Origin: JBPOIS01 sp052034295
GTDB lineage: Bacteria; Pseudomonadota; Gammaproteobacteria; Pseudomonadales; Moraxellaceae
Assembly (NCBI GenBank): GCA_052034295.1
Contig: JBPOIS010000126.1
Coordinates: forward strand, 1 to 30,643
DNA: 30,643 bases
Reading direction: 5' to 3'
Shown here piece by piece: positions 1 to 7,029 of the stretch (positions are counted from its first letter, which is position 1; every line of letters begins with the position of its first letter). The position numbers and the translations under genes are program-made. Below the pieces are notes generated by a model. The model ran no database searches. It had not been told where the DNA came from and worked only from the letters and a program-made list of their open reading frames with translations.

Positions 1-229
1 AGACCTGCTGATGCTCCGCCTGTTGCTGCTGCCGGACTGCGGCCTGACGCTGCCGAATCCAGTCCGCCTGTTGCTCCAGAAACTGCAACAGGCGGTCGCG
101 GCTGGCGCGGTGCGGCGCAGACAGCCGAACAGTCCCGCAGTCAGTGACACGCAGGCGCAGGGTTTTCATGGACTTGCGGGTGAGCTGGACCGACTGGCCC
201 TGCCATTCAAGCGCTGTGGAACTGGGCAT
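1..229 (-). CDS. YgjP-like M48-family metallopeptidase, N-terminal part (runs off left edge)
   Basis: The minus strand reads from an ATG at 229 to the window edge without a stop, giving 76 residues. The translation contains KSMKTLRLRVTDCGTVRLS, then a Pro-His-Arg segment and FLEQQADWIRQR. This matches the N-terminal beta-hairpin and following helix of the YgjP/DUF45 family, in which basic residues precede a G-V-R/V-L strand and a helix ends in ADWIRR. The zinc-binding HExxH motif of the family would lie outside the window, so catalytic competence cannot be judged. An in-frame Met at residue 21 is a less likely start because it falls inside the conserved hairpin. No strong ribosome binding site is visible. 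The family call rests on pattern resemblance only. Confidence 0.7.
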   Translation of the reverse strand, partial: MPSSTALEWQGQSVQLTRKSMKTLRLRVTDCGTVRLSAPHRASRDRLLQFLEQQADWIRQRQAAVRQQQQAEHQQV

Positions 230-246
230 GCAAAAACCGCACAACG

Positions 247-283
247 AAAAACCGGGGACCCGGCGCAGCCGTCATGGCCGGGC
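247..283 (-). terminator. possible weak intrinsic terminator between the small ORF and the YgjP-like gene
   Basis: On the minus strand a 6-bp GC stem (CCCGGC/GCCGGG, plus positions 277-282 with 259-264) is followed after 7 nt by five T residues at 251-247. An overlapping CCGG/CCGG hairpin sits closer to the T run. It lies just past the stop of the small gene at 287-508. The gap between stem and T run makes it a weak candidate. Confidence 0.3.
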
Positions 284-286
284 GGC

Positions 287-508
287 TCAGCAGGACGGCA
301 CCACCCCATAATCTGCCTGCAGATAGGGACTCAGCGAACTGCGCAGCCCCTCGTCGGGCATCAGGCACATCGGGCTCATCGAGGCGAGTGAGGGCTTGCT
401 GTCGTGTACCGGGCGCAGATTCCAGGGCTGCACCGCCAGCACGGCCAGCAGCAACAGCCCCCAGTACACTCGCATCATGATGTGTCCCCAGAATCTGTAG
501 GTGGCCAT
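287..508 (-). CDS. small hypothetical membrane or exported protein (73 aa)
   Basis: The product is 73 residues, with a short polar N-terminus, one hydrophobic segment (about residues 12-27, MRVYWGLLLLAVLAVQ) and a polar tail containing two Cys. The start at 508 has a GGAGG ribosome binding site at 516-520 with a 7-nt spacer. A near-consensus promoter lies at 547-575. Together these make a real gene likely despite its size. Starts at 478 or 475 would place the hydrophobic segment directly at the N-terminus, like a signal peptide. I do not recognise the family. It lies downstream of lifO on the same strand but has its own promoter, so it need not belong to the lipase unit. Confidence 0.6.
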   Translation of the reverse strand: MATYRFWGHIMMRVYWGLLLLAVLAVQPWNLRPVHDSKPSLASMSPMCLMPDEGLRSSLSPYLQADYGVVPSC

Positions 509-546
509 GGCGGCGCCTCCAGGTGTTTTTAATTACATTTTGATCC

Positions 547-575
547 GTTATAGACACTCAAACACAACAAAGCAA
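547..575 (-). promoter_or_regulatory. sigma70-type promoter for the small ORF
   Basis: On the minus strand a TTGCTT -35 box (575-570) and a TATAAC -10 box (552-547) are separated by exactly 17 bp. They sit about 40 nt upstream of the start at 508, in a locally AT-rich patch within GC-rich DNA. Confidence 0.7.
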
Positions 576-631
576 GCACGGGGACCGACTTGCACGGGTT
601 TTTGACCCCTTCTGCATGGCTTCTGCATAAA

Positions 632-648
632 TCGCCTCAGAGGGGCGA
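632..648 (-). terminator. weak hairpin after lifO
   Basis: Right after the lifO stop, the minus strand has a 5-bp stem TCGCC/GGCGA with a 7-nt loop, followed by only three T residues. It could be a weak terminator for the lipase unit. Confidence 0.3.
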
Positions 649-649
649 C

Positions 650-1693
650 TCAGGAAAGGCCCTGCCCCCGGTCATGAAGGGTTTCCAGCGCATCCAGGCG
701 TAGCTGTTCGGTTTTGCTGAATCCCTGCTGCCGCAATTGCTCAATGGCCTGCCGGTTGCCTTCAGGCCGATCCGGTTGCTGAAGCAGCCGGTCCCGCTGG
801 GCCAGATACGCCTCGACCCGATGCGTCCACTGGACATTTTCCTGATCCAGCGCCTCCAGGCGATCGGCTGCCGCGGCCCCCACCACCTGTTCACGGATGC
901 GGCGCAGTTCCTGAGGATTTCCCCCCTGCTGCTTCCAGGTCTCGGTCAGTGCAGTCAGATCCTGGTACTGGTTCAGCACACGGATATCCTCCTGCAGCGG
1001 CATGGACAGTCGCTGGGTAAGCTGGCTGATCTGACCTGCCTTGGCCGTGGCAGACAGTTGTGGATTGGCCAGAATCTGGAGTTTGGCCAGCATATAGTCG
1101 TCATAATCCTGCTCCTCCCCAAAAAAAGCCTGCTGGGTGAGGCGGTCAAAATAACGCCCGCGCAGTTCGCGGATGCGATCCAATTGTGCCCTGACCTGCT
1201 CAAAGTCCTGCATCGGATTGCCTGCAAAGGCAGGCAGGGTCTTGAGGGCCTGCTGATACAATAGGTACTGATCGAGCAATTGCTCAGCCTGCTGGCGGGC
1301 TGGGTCAGTCAGTTGGTGCCGAATGTAGGCACGGATGCGCCGGACCAGGGTGTCGCGATCCTCCTCCCCCTGCGCCGATAAAAAATAATCAAAAACATTG
1401 CGCACGCCCTTGTTGATGATCAGCCTCCCGGCAGCATCCACCTGCAGGGCACCATCGACCTGGGTATCCTGCAGCGAACGTGGCAACTGCTCGGTGCCGG
1501 TGACAAACTGCAGTCCGCTACGGGAGGCCACAGGCGACCCTGCCCCCTGGGCCGGCCCTGCCAGCGGGCTGACCGTAGTTGGCGACTGTACGGCTGCCGG
1601 GACGGCTGGCTCAGCAGGTTTCAGTGCCCAGAGCACACCACCCAGCAACAGCACACCAGCAGCCAGTGCGCCCATCCCTGCACTTTTGTTCAT
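650..1693 (-). CDS. lifO: lipase-specific foldase (lipase chaperone LifO)
   Basis: A 347-residue periplasmic, inner-membrane-anchored steric chaperone that folds the adjacent secreted lipase before type II secretion. Residues 7-24 are a hydrophobic anchor. An Ala/Pro-rich flexible linker runs to about residue 58. The family signature RNVFDYFLSAQGE is at residues 98-110. The remainder is Gln/Arg-rich and helical, as expected for the headphone-like helical domains that wrap the lipase. The ATG at 1693 is preferred because AGGAG lies 6 nt upstream and the anchor then starts near the N-terminus; a longer reading from 1717 lacks a good site. It lies immediately downstream of the lipase gene on the same strand, the classic family I arrangement. 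A strong terminator lies between them, so its expression may depend on read-through or on an unseen promoter. Confidence 0.92.
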   Translation of the reverse strand: MNKSAGMGALAAGVLLLGGVLWALKPAEPAVPAAVQSPTTVSPLAGPAQGAGSPVASRSGLQFVTGTEQLPRSLQDTQVDGALQVDAAGRLIINKGVRNVFDYFLSAQGEEDRDTLVRRIRAYIRHQLTDPARQQAEQLLDQYLLYQQALKTLPAFAGNPMQDFEQVRAQLDRIRELRGRYFDRLTQQAFFGEEQDYDDYMLAKLQILANPQLSATAKAGQISQLTQRLSMPLQEDIRVLNQYQDLTALTETWKQQGGNPQELRRIREQVVGAAAADRLEALDQENVQWTHRVEAYLAQRDRLLQQPDRPEGNRQAIEQLRQQGFSKTEQLRLDALETLHDRGQGLS

Positions 1694-1740
1694 GGGAGTC
1701 TCCTGCAGCCCCGCCATGGCCTGCCACAGGCCATTAGATC

Positions 1741-1775
1741 AAAAAAAACCATGCCCCACCATCGGCGGGGCATGG
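1741..1775 (-). terminator. strong intrinsic terminator between lipase and lifO
   Basis: On the minus strand, CCATGCCCC G CC (1775-1764), a GAT loop and GG T GGGGCATGG (1760-1749) form a 12-bp stem including one G-U pair. Eight T residues (1748-1741) follow directly. It begins about 17 nt after the lipase stop and ends about 47 nt before the lifO start. Confidence 0.9.
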
Positions 1776-1791
1776 CTGGAACACCCAGCGC

Positions 1792-2715
1792 TCAGTTGCC
1801 GCTGAGCTTGATGCGGTTCAGCTGGGTGCGGTAAAGCACCTTGGGATCCGTGTCTGCGGCCCGTGCACCAAAAATGTGGTTCATGAAATCGATATGGTTC
1901 ATGTTGTAGTTGTCGCGGATGACGCGACCCACATGCGCACTGCAGCGTCCCACAAAACCGTCATTCTGCTCCCCTTTGGGGAAGGCCAGGGCCACCAGCT
2001 TCACAGCCGGATCCAGCAGGTCCAGCGCGCTGGTGCTCTGCGCCACGCCTGCAAAGGAATAGTATTTGACGCCATTCACCTCATAGGCGCCTTCACCACA
2101 GGCTGTGGTGGGGAGGGCCTGCGGGAATTTTGCATTGAATGCTGCAGAACCTGCAGTGCTCAGGGATTGCAGGCTCTTGTTGGCACTGACATCGAGACCT
2201 TTCTTGCTGCCCCCGTTGAGCAGGTTCAGCATGGTGCCGGCCGCCTGGATCACCTGAGTCCCGATGGCTCCGCCCGTGCCCCCATTGACGATCAGGTCCG
2301 CCATCGGTGCGCCCTTGGCCGGAGTGGCCATGGTGGTGACGGTGGCAATGCGGTCTGGAATGATGGCCGCCACGTAACGCACGGAATGCCCACCATGGCT
2401 GTGGCCAATCAGATTGACCTTGGGCTGCCCACTAATGGCCAGAATTTCCCGGACCTGCTTGAGCAGTTGCTCCCCACGGACTTCAGAGCTTTCCAGACCG
2501 GAAGCCTGGGTGACATACACCTGGGCGCCATTGCTGCGCAGGTCGTTGGGAATCTGGTACCAGTACTCAATGCCCAGCATCGTGTCCCAGCCCATCATGC
2601 CATGGGCCAGAACCACAGGGTATTTGGTCTGTGAATAGGTCGAAGCAGCCTGTGCCCCGAATGGCAGCAGTGCGGTACCCAGAAGGAGGCCCAGCATGGT
2701 TTTATGCAGTGACAT
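1792..2715 (-). CDS. lip: secreted triacylglycerol lipase, family I (LipA-like)
   Basis: A 307-residue extracellular lipase that hydrolyses triacylglycerols. Residues 1-23 or 1-24 form a Sec signal peptide ending GAQAA before STYSQTKYP, closely matching the mature start of Pseudomonas aeruginosa LipA. The alpha/beta-hydrolase core shows the oxyanion segment LAHGM and the nucleophile elbow GHSHGG, with Ser106 (Ser82 in mature numbering, as in P. aeruginosa). The acid is in the NDGFVG segment and the His in NMNHIDFMNH. Two Cys, in TACGEGAY and in GRCSAHVG, match the family disulfide. The ATG at 2715 has an AAGGA site 6 nt upstream and gives a clean signal peptide; an upstream reading to 2778 would only add a non-signal-like extension. 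The foldase lies downstream and a TetR regulator upstream, on the same strand. Confidence 0.95.
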   Translation of the reverse strand: MSLHKTMLGLLLGTALLPFGAQAASTYSQTKYPVVLAHGMMGWDTMLGIEYWYQIPNDLRSNGAQVYVTQASGLESSEVRGEQLLKQVREILAISGQPKVNLIGHSHGGHSVRYVAAIIPDRIATVTTMATPAKGAPMADLIVNGGTGGAIGTQVIQAAGTMLNLLNGGSKKGLDVSANKSLQSLSTAGSAAFNAKFPQALPTTACGEGAYEVNGVKYYSFAGVAQSTSALDLLDPAVKLVALAFPKGEQNDGFVGRCSAHVGRVIRDNYNMNHIDFMNHIFGARAADTDPKVLYRTQLNRIKLSGN

Positions 2716-2796
2716 GATCAATCCTTGAGTGCAGTTGCCTGTGGCAAACAGGCTGTATTGGAGGTTATTGCCGGTCATCGAGAGTCAGAGGTGACC

Positions 2797-2814
2797 ATCA
2801 ATAGCATTATTGAT
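2797..2814. promoter_or_regulatory. candidate operator upstream of the lipase (perfect 7-bp inverted repeat)
   Basis: ATCAATA-GCAT-TATTGAT is a perfect palindrome with a 4-nt centre, 82-99 bp upstream of the lipase start in an AT-rich island. An overlapping, wider pair, TTGATA (2810-2815) and TATCAA (2832-2837), gives a second dyad with 16-bp spacing. The position between the TetR gene and the lipase start suits a repressor site. No convincing -35/-10 pair could be fixed here. Confidence 0.45.
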
Positions 2815-2902
2815 ACATCTTTGTATTTTAATATCAACTGCAAAACCGCGATCGGCTTCACACAGTTGTGCAAAAAAAAATGCACTTCCCGACCGAGGCC
2901 AG

Positions 2903-3556
2903 TCAGGTGACAGGCTGCGTCTGACGCAGCTGCTGGAACATGGCCAGGAACAGGCCGCTGGTGAACTCACGCTGCCGGGCCACCACGTCTGGGTCAAACT
3001 GCTGGTTGCGGAACAGCACCATGCTGGCGGTCTCGATCCACAGAATCATGGTCTCGATTTCCAGCGGGTCCAGGGGCCGCAGCTGCTGGGCTTCCAGCTG
3101 TTGCTGCGCCATGGCAGTCACGGCCACAATCGCCTGCCTGCGGTAGCCATACACCAGCGTCTGGGCGTCAAAGGCCTCGCGGTACAGGCCTGCCACCACA
3201 GCCCGGTGGTCCATGGCCCAATCAAAATAGGCCCGGATACAAGCCCGCAGGCGCTGCTCCGGGTCTGTCTCGCCCTGGGTCGCCAACAGGATCTGCAGCA
3301 CCAGCTGCTGGATGGTGGCCTGAATGATGCGGTCCAGCACAGCATCCAGTCCGCCGGGAAACCAGCGGTAAAAGCTGGCCCGGGAAATGCCTGCATCCTG
3401 CAGCAGCATTTCCACACTCAGCTGCTGGGAGTGGCAGGTGGCAAACAACCGCGCTGCCGCGGACAGCACCAGCGCCTGATTGGCCTGCAGGCTCTCGGCA
3501 GACAGCCGGGGGCGGCCACGCGGGCGACTGACTGGCCCTGAAGGAGAAGGCTTCAT
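2903..3556 (-). CDS. TetR/AcrR family transcriptional regulator
   Basis: A 217-residue DNA-binding regulator. The N-terminus is basic (RPRGRPR). It is followed by the TetR helix-turn-helix, in which VEMLLQDAGISRASFYRWFP (about residues 48-67) carries the recognition helix. The rest is an all-helical ligand-binding and dimerisation domain with no recognisable ligand signature. The ATG at 3556 is chosen over an upstream TTG at 3565 because a -10-like element at 3581-3586 would leave almost no leader for the TTG; no clear ribosome binding site exists for either. The lipase follows 187 nt downstream on the same strand, and inverted repeats lie between them. Control of the lipase is a reasonable inference, but control of a distant gene is equally possible. 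Confidence 0.88.
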   Translation of the reverse strand: MKPSPSGPVSRPRGRPRLSAESLQANQALVLSAAARLFATCHSQQLSVEMLLQDAGISRASFYRWFPGGLDAVLDRIIQATIQQLVLQILLATQGETDPEQRLRACIRAYFDWAMDHRAVVAGLYREAFDAQTLVYGYRRQAIVAVTAMAQQQLEAQQLRPLDPLEIETMILWIETASMVLFRNQQFDPDVVARQREFTSGLFLAMFQQLRQTQPVT

Positions 3557-3580
3557 CACCGTCAAAGGGGAAAAAAATCC

Positions 3581-3589
3581 ATCATAGCA
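3581..3589 (-). promoter_or_regulatory. extended -10 element upstream of tetR
   Basis: The minus strand reads TGC-TATGAT, an extended -10 motif (TGn plus a TATAAT-like hexamer) about 25 nt upstream of the tetR ATG. No good -35 box is present at 17 bp. Confidence 0.45.
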
Positions 3590-3651
3590 CAGGGCTTAAC
3601 GGTTTTTGGCAGGTGGCAGGACTGACCGGCTGGCCCGGCCCCCGACCTGAC

Positions 3652-4603
3652 TCAGAAATAGCCCTCACGCTTCTTTTTTTCCATCGAACCGGCCTGATCA
3701 TGGTCGATCAGGCGGTTTTGCCGCTCGCTGCTGGTGCTGGACTGCATTTCGGCCACGATACCCGGCAGGGTGTCGGCGCGGCTGGGCATGGCCCCGGTGA
3801 GCGGGTAGCAGCCCAGGGTGCGGAAGCGGACCTGGCGCGGCTGGATGCCCGACCGCTGCGCGGCGGTCAGGTGGGGCAGGATGCGCTCGTCATCCACACA
3901 GATCAGCGCCCCCTGATACTCAACCACCGGCCGGATCTGGGCAAAATACAGCGGCACAATGTCGATCTGCTCCATCAGGATGTAGTGCCAGACATCCAGC
4001 TCGGTCCAGTTGGAGATCGGAAACACGCGGATGTTTTCGCCGGGATTGATGCGGCCATTGTAGATGGACCACAGCTCCGGGCGCTGGTTTTTGGGGTCCC
4101 AGCGCTGCTGGGCATCGCGGAAGGAAAAAATCCGCTCCTTGGCCCGGCTTTTTTCTTCATCGCGGCGGCCCCCGCCAAAACAGGCGTCAAAGCCGTATTT
4201 TTGCAGTGCCTGCTTGAGCGCTTCGGTTTTCATGATGTCGGTGTAGCGGCTGCCGTGCTCGAAGGGGTTGATCCCGGCCTGTACCCCGTCCTGATTGACG
4301 TGCACGAGGATTTTTCAGCCCCAGCCGGTCGCGCAGCTGGTCACGGAACTGGGCCATTTCGCGGAACTCCCAGGTGGTGTCGACATGCAGCAGCGGAAAC
4401 GGCACCGGACCGGGCGCAAAGGCCTTGCGTGCCAGGTGCAGCATGACGGTGGAGTCCTTGCCGATCGAATAGAACATGCAGGGGTTTTCAAACTGGGCCA
4501 CCACCTCGCGCAGGATAAAAATCGCCTCGGCTTCCAGCTGACGCAGGTAGGACAGTCGGCCCGGCAGGCCACCGGTGGAAGGATTGGCGGTAAAATGGCT
4601 CAT
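3652..4603 (-). pseudogene. cysD: sulfate adenylyltransferase small subunit CysD, interrupted by a +1 frameshift
   Basis: CysD uses ATP and sulfate to form adenosine 5'-phosphosulfate, normally in complex with the GTPase CysN. The first reading frame starts at ATG 4603 and carries LRQLEAEAIFILREVVAQFE, the PP-loop YSIGKDSTVMLHL and LLHVDTTWEFREM. At the A5 run on the minus strand (plus 4311-4315) the frame breaks. Removing one A joins it to the second frame, which continues VHVNQDGVQAGINPFEHGSRY, GGGRRDEEKSRAKERI, PKNQRPELW, FRTLGCYPLTGA and ends GSMEKKKREGYF, all typical CysD. As written, translation stops at 4187 after about 138 residues. Repaired, the protein would be 316 residues, against about 302 for E. 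coli. Apart from this base the gene looks intact, so a recent mutation or a homopolymer sequencing error is likely. It starts 2 nt after the dabA stop. No cysN is adjacent: an 86-bp gap leads to tetR. Confidence 0.88.
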
Positions 4604-4605
4604 GT

Positions 4606-7029
4606 TCAGGCTTCCGATGTCATGCTGTCTGAAAAGTCCGTACCGACCGCCACCCAGCTGCCCTGCGCACGGCGCTGCCACAGCTGACCGGTCCCCTCGC
4701 CCAGCGCAAACAGGTGCAGCCACTGGTGCTCCACCAGCTGGCGAACCGAGGCGTGGCGGGCCAGAATCGTGTCAATATCAGCCGGGGGGGCCTCCACCCA
4801 GACACTCAGGCGCAGCGGCATGTGCTGCCAGTCGTGTCCATCGTGCAGACTCTGCAGCGACAATCCGCTGCGCAGGTCGCCGCCATTGCCTTCAAACACA
4901 CCCAGATTGCCGCCGACCACGTTGTGCAGGGTTTTGTCGCCACTGCCCCAGCGGCGGTTGTCCACCGTGGAGGCGTAGTACTGGAAGTTGATCCAGTGCG
5001 CCACCACCATCGGCGCGGTGAGGATCAGCGCCAGGGTGTGCAGGCCGGGGTCGCGGGCGTGGTCGTAGTTGTGCAAAAAACAGCGTCCCTGCAGGTTCAG
5101 GTGCCGGGTGCGCTGTCGTGACGCCGCAATGAACCCGGCGTTGTTGGCCAGCCCCCACTCGGGCCGCACCTCTGACCAGTCGCGCGTCCGGCGCACACAA
5201 TCGCGCCACAGCGCCTGATCCGACTGCCCCGCCAGTCCCAGCAGAGGGGCGCGCTCACGGCGCACCTGTGCGGACGCCGCCCGCAGCCAGCCGTCCAGCG
5301 ACTGGCGCACCCCCGGACCCACAGATTCGGGCCAGTCAAACAGCTGGAACTCATCGGTCACGGTCTCGTGCAGTGCAGCCACAAACCGGGTGTCTTCCGG
5401 GATGGCCCGGCCACGCTGCCGCAGTTGCGCCCGGACCTCGGGGCGATTGAGCAGTTCGGCCAGAATGCGGGCATTCACCTCGCCGCTCTGGCCGCCACAG
5501 GCCCCACAGTTGAGTCCGGCGGCATGGGGGTTGTTGGCGGTGTGGCTGGCGTGGCCCACCAGCAGCACCAGTGGCGCCAGTGGCTCGGGCAGGCCCATGC
5601 CCGCCAGCACCCGTGCAGCCAGATCCACCGCATCGGCCAGTGACAGCGCCTGTAACTGGGGCCGGAATCCGGCTTCCAGCCGGTCGGTCGAGGACGACTG
5701 GCCCAGCGTGTCGCGCAGTAGCGACCAGGCCGCGCCCAGCCCGAGGCTTTCCACCAGCCCGAACCCGCCCAGGGCGGACTGCCGGTAAGTCTTCCAGCGC
5801 TGCGCCTGCTGCACCGACTGCAGCACTGTTTCCTTGCGGCGGCCTGGCTCGGGCACCGCCTGGGCCGACAGGGCGGGCTGCAGCAGCCCCGGCAGCTGCG
5901 GCCGGAATTGTGTGGCCGTGGCTGGCTGATACTGCAGCGGCAGACCAAAGAACCCGGCAAAACCATGGGTGCGCACCCCGGCCTGCTGCTCCAGCGCCCG
6001 GCGCAGCCGCTCCGACCGCACATCAATGCAAAACACCGCATCCAGCAGGGGCCGGGCACTGGAGGCTTCCGGGAACGGCTGTTGCAGGGCCTGATGCACA
6101 GGCTGCTGCCAGCTCAGCTCCAGCGCCTCCTGCCAGATCCACAGCGCTTCCACAGGCCCGGCAGGGGGCTGGTTCTGCCGCTGCTGACACCACTGCTGCA
6201 ACTGCTCCGGGGTGGCCACGACTTCTGCGGCCACCCACTCCCAGGCCAGCCGGATGGCCAGCAGCTCGCGCAGGTGGGGGTCCTCCTGCCCGGCCCGGTC
6301 AGCCTGCCAGGCCAGATAGGCACACCAGCTGGCCCAGCCGGGCAGACTCAGCAGCAGGGCCAGGGCATAGTCTTCCAGATCGGCTTCAGCCAGCCCAAAA
6401 AATGCCCCGGCCTGCACCATCACCCCTGCCCCATCCTCCGGCAGCCGGGCCACCCGGTCGGCCAGTCCCGGCACCCCGGCCCACAGCGCCAGTCCGTGGT
6501 CGTGTGCCGTGCTGTGGCGCCAGAAACCATACAGGCCCTGATCGGATTCAGGGGTCCAGAGGGCCTGCCCCCGGTCAAACCAGGCTGCGCAGTACTGGCC
6601 CATGTTGTGCTGGATCAGCTCCGCCCAGGAGGGGTTGGCTGCCGGCTGCCGACGGCTCCACCACGTGGTCCACAGGACATCCCCGCCTGCCGCGGCAGGC
6701 ACATCCAGATCCACAAAGGTCTGGAGCGGCTCTGTGCGGCCCCGGCGGCGCAGGACCGTCTGCAGGGCCGCCGGGGTGATTTTGCCCTGCTGGAAAGCCT
6801 GCCGATAGGCGTCCAGGGACAGGGTACCGCAGGTCCCATTGAGCCGGTTGAGCCAGGCTGTGGCGTCCGGCAGCGGCTGGTCCACAAACCCCCACCAGGG
6901 GTTGACGGCGATCCACTGATCCAGGGGCCACAGTGGTGCCACGCGGCGGCTAGCCGCTGCGGTGGCCCGCTGCCACGCTTCAGGGCCGGGGCCGGGCAAA
7001 GACAGGGAGGGGGGGACCGGCGTGTTCAT
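4606..7029 (-). CDS. dabA: DabA-type inorganic carbon transporter subunit (DUF2309/UPF0753)
   Basis: An 807-residue cytoplasmic-face subunit of the DAB complex. In the Halothiobacillus model it acts as a vectorial, beta-carbonic-anhydrase-like zinc enzyme that turns CO2 into trapped bicarbonate, energised by the membrane partner. The expected zinc site is present: Cys334 and Asp336 in FCIDVRSER, His493 in LVGHASHTANN and Cys508 in LNCGACGG. The Cys-x-Asp and His-15-Cys spacing equals that of the characterised enzyme as I recall it. The early PLWPLDQWIAVNPWWG is typical of the family N-terminus. The ATG at 7029 has a perfect AAGGAG site 5 nt upstream and overlaps the dabB stop in ATGA, implying translational coupling. 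cysD begins 2 nt after its stop. Confidence 0.93.
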   Translation of the reverse strand: MNTPVPPSLSLPGPGPEAWQRATAAASRRVAPLWPLDQWIAVNPWWGFVDQPLPDATAWLNRLNGTCGTLSLDAYRQAFQQGKITPAALQTVLRRRGRTEPLQTFVDLDVPAAAGGDVLWTTWWSRRQPAANPSWAELIQHNMGQYCAAWFDRGQALWTPESDQGLYGFWRHSTAHDHGLALWAGVPGLADRVARLPEDGAGVMVQAGAFFGLAEADLEDYALALLLSLPGWASWCAYLAWQADRAGQEDPHLRELLAIRLAWEWVAAEVVATPEQLQQWCQQRQNQPPAGPVEALWIWQEALELSWQQPVHQALQQPFPEASSARPLLDAVFCIDVRSERLRRALEQQAGVRTHGFAGFFGLPLQYQPATATQFRPQLPGLLQPALSAQAVPEPGRRKETVLQSVQQAQRWKTYRQSALGGFGLVESLGLGAAWSLLRDTLGQSSSTDRLEAGFRPQLQALSLADAVDLAARVLAGMGLPEPLAPLVLLVGHASHTANNPHAAGLNCGACGGQSGEVNARILAELLNRPEVRAQLRQRGRAIPEDTRFVAALHETVTDEFQLFDWPESVGPGVRQSLDGWLRAASAQVRRERAPLLGLAGQSDQALWRDCVRRTRDWSEVRPEWGLANNAGFIAASRQRTRHLNLQGRCFLHNYDHARDPGLHTLALILTAPMVVAHWINFQYYASTVDNRRWGSGDKTLHNVVGGNLGVFEGNGGDLRSGLSLQSLHDGHDWQHMPLRLSVWVEAPPADIDTILARHASVRQLVEHQWLHLFALGEGTGQLWQRRAQGSWVAVGTDFSDSMTSEA

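Noticed and set aside
2716..2778. Longer lipase N-terminus
   Set aside because: The upstream 21 codons would bury the signal peptide; the ATG at 2715 has a suitable ribosome site and gives a clean Sec signal.
4311..4315. Programmed frameshift in cysD
   Set aside because: Restoring the frame needs a +1 shift at a plain A5 run, with no slippery heptamer or obvious stimulatory element. CysD is not a known recoding target.
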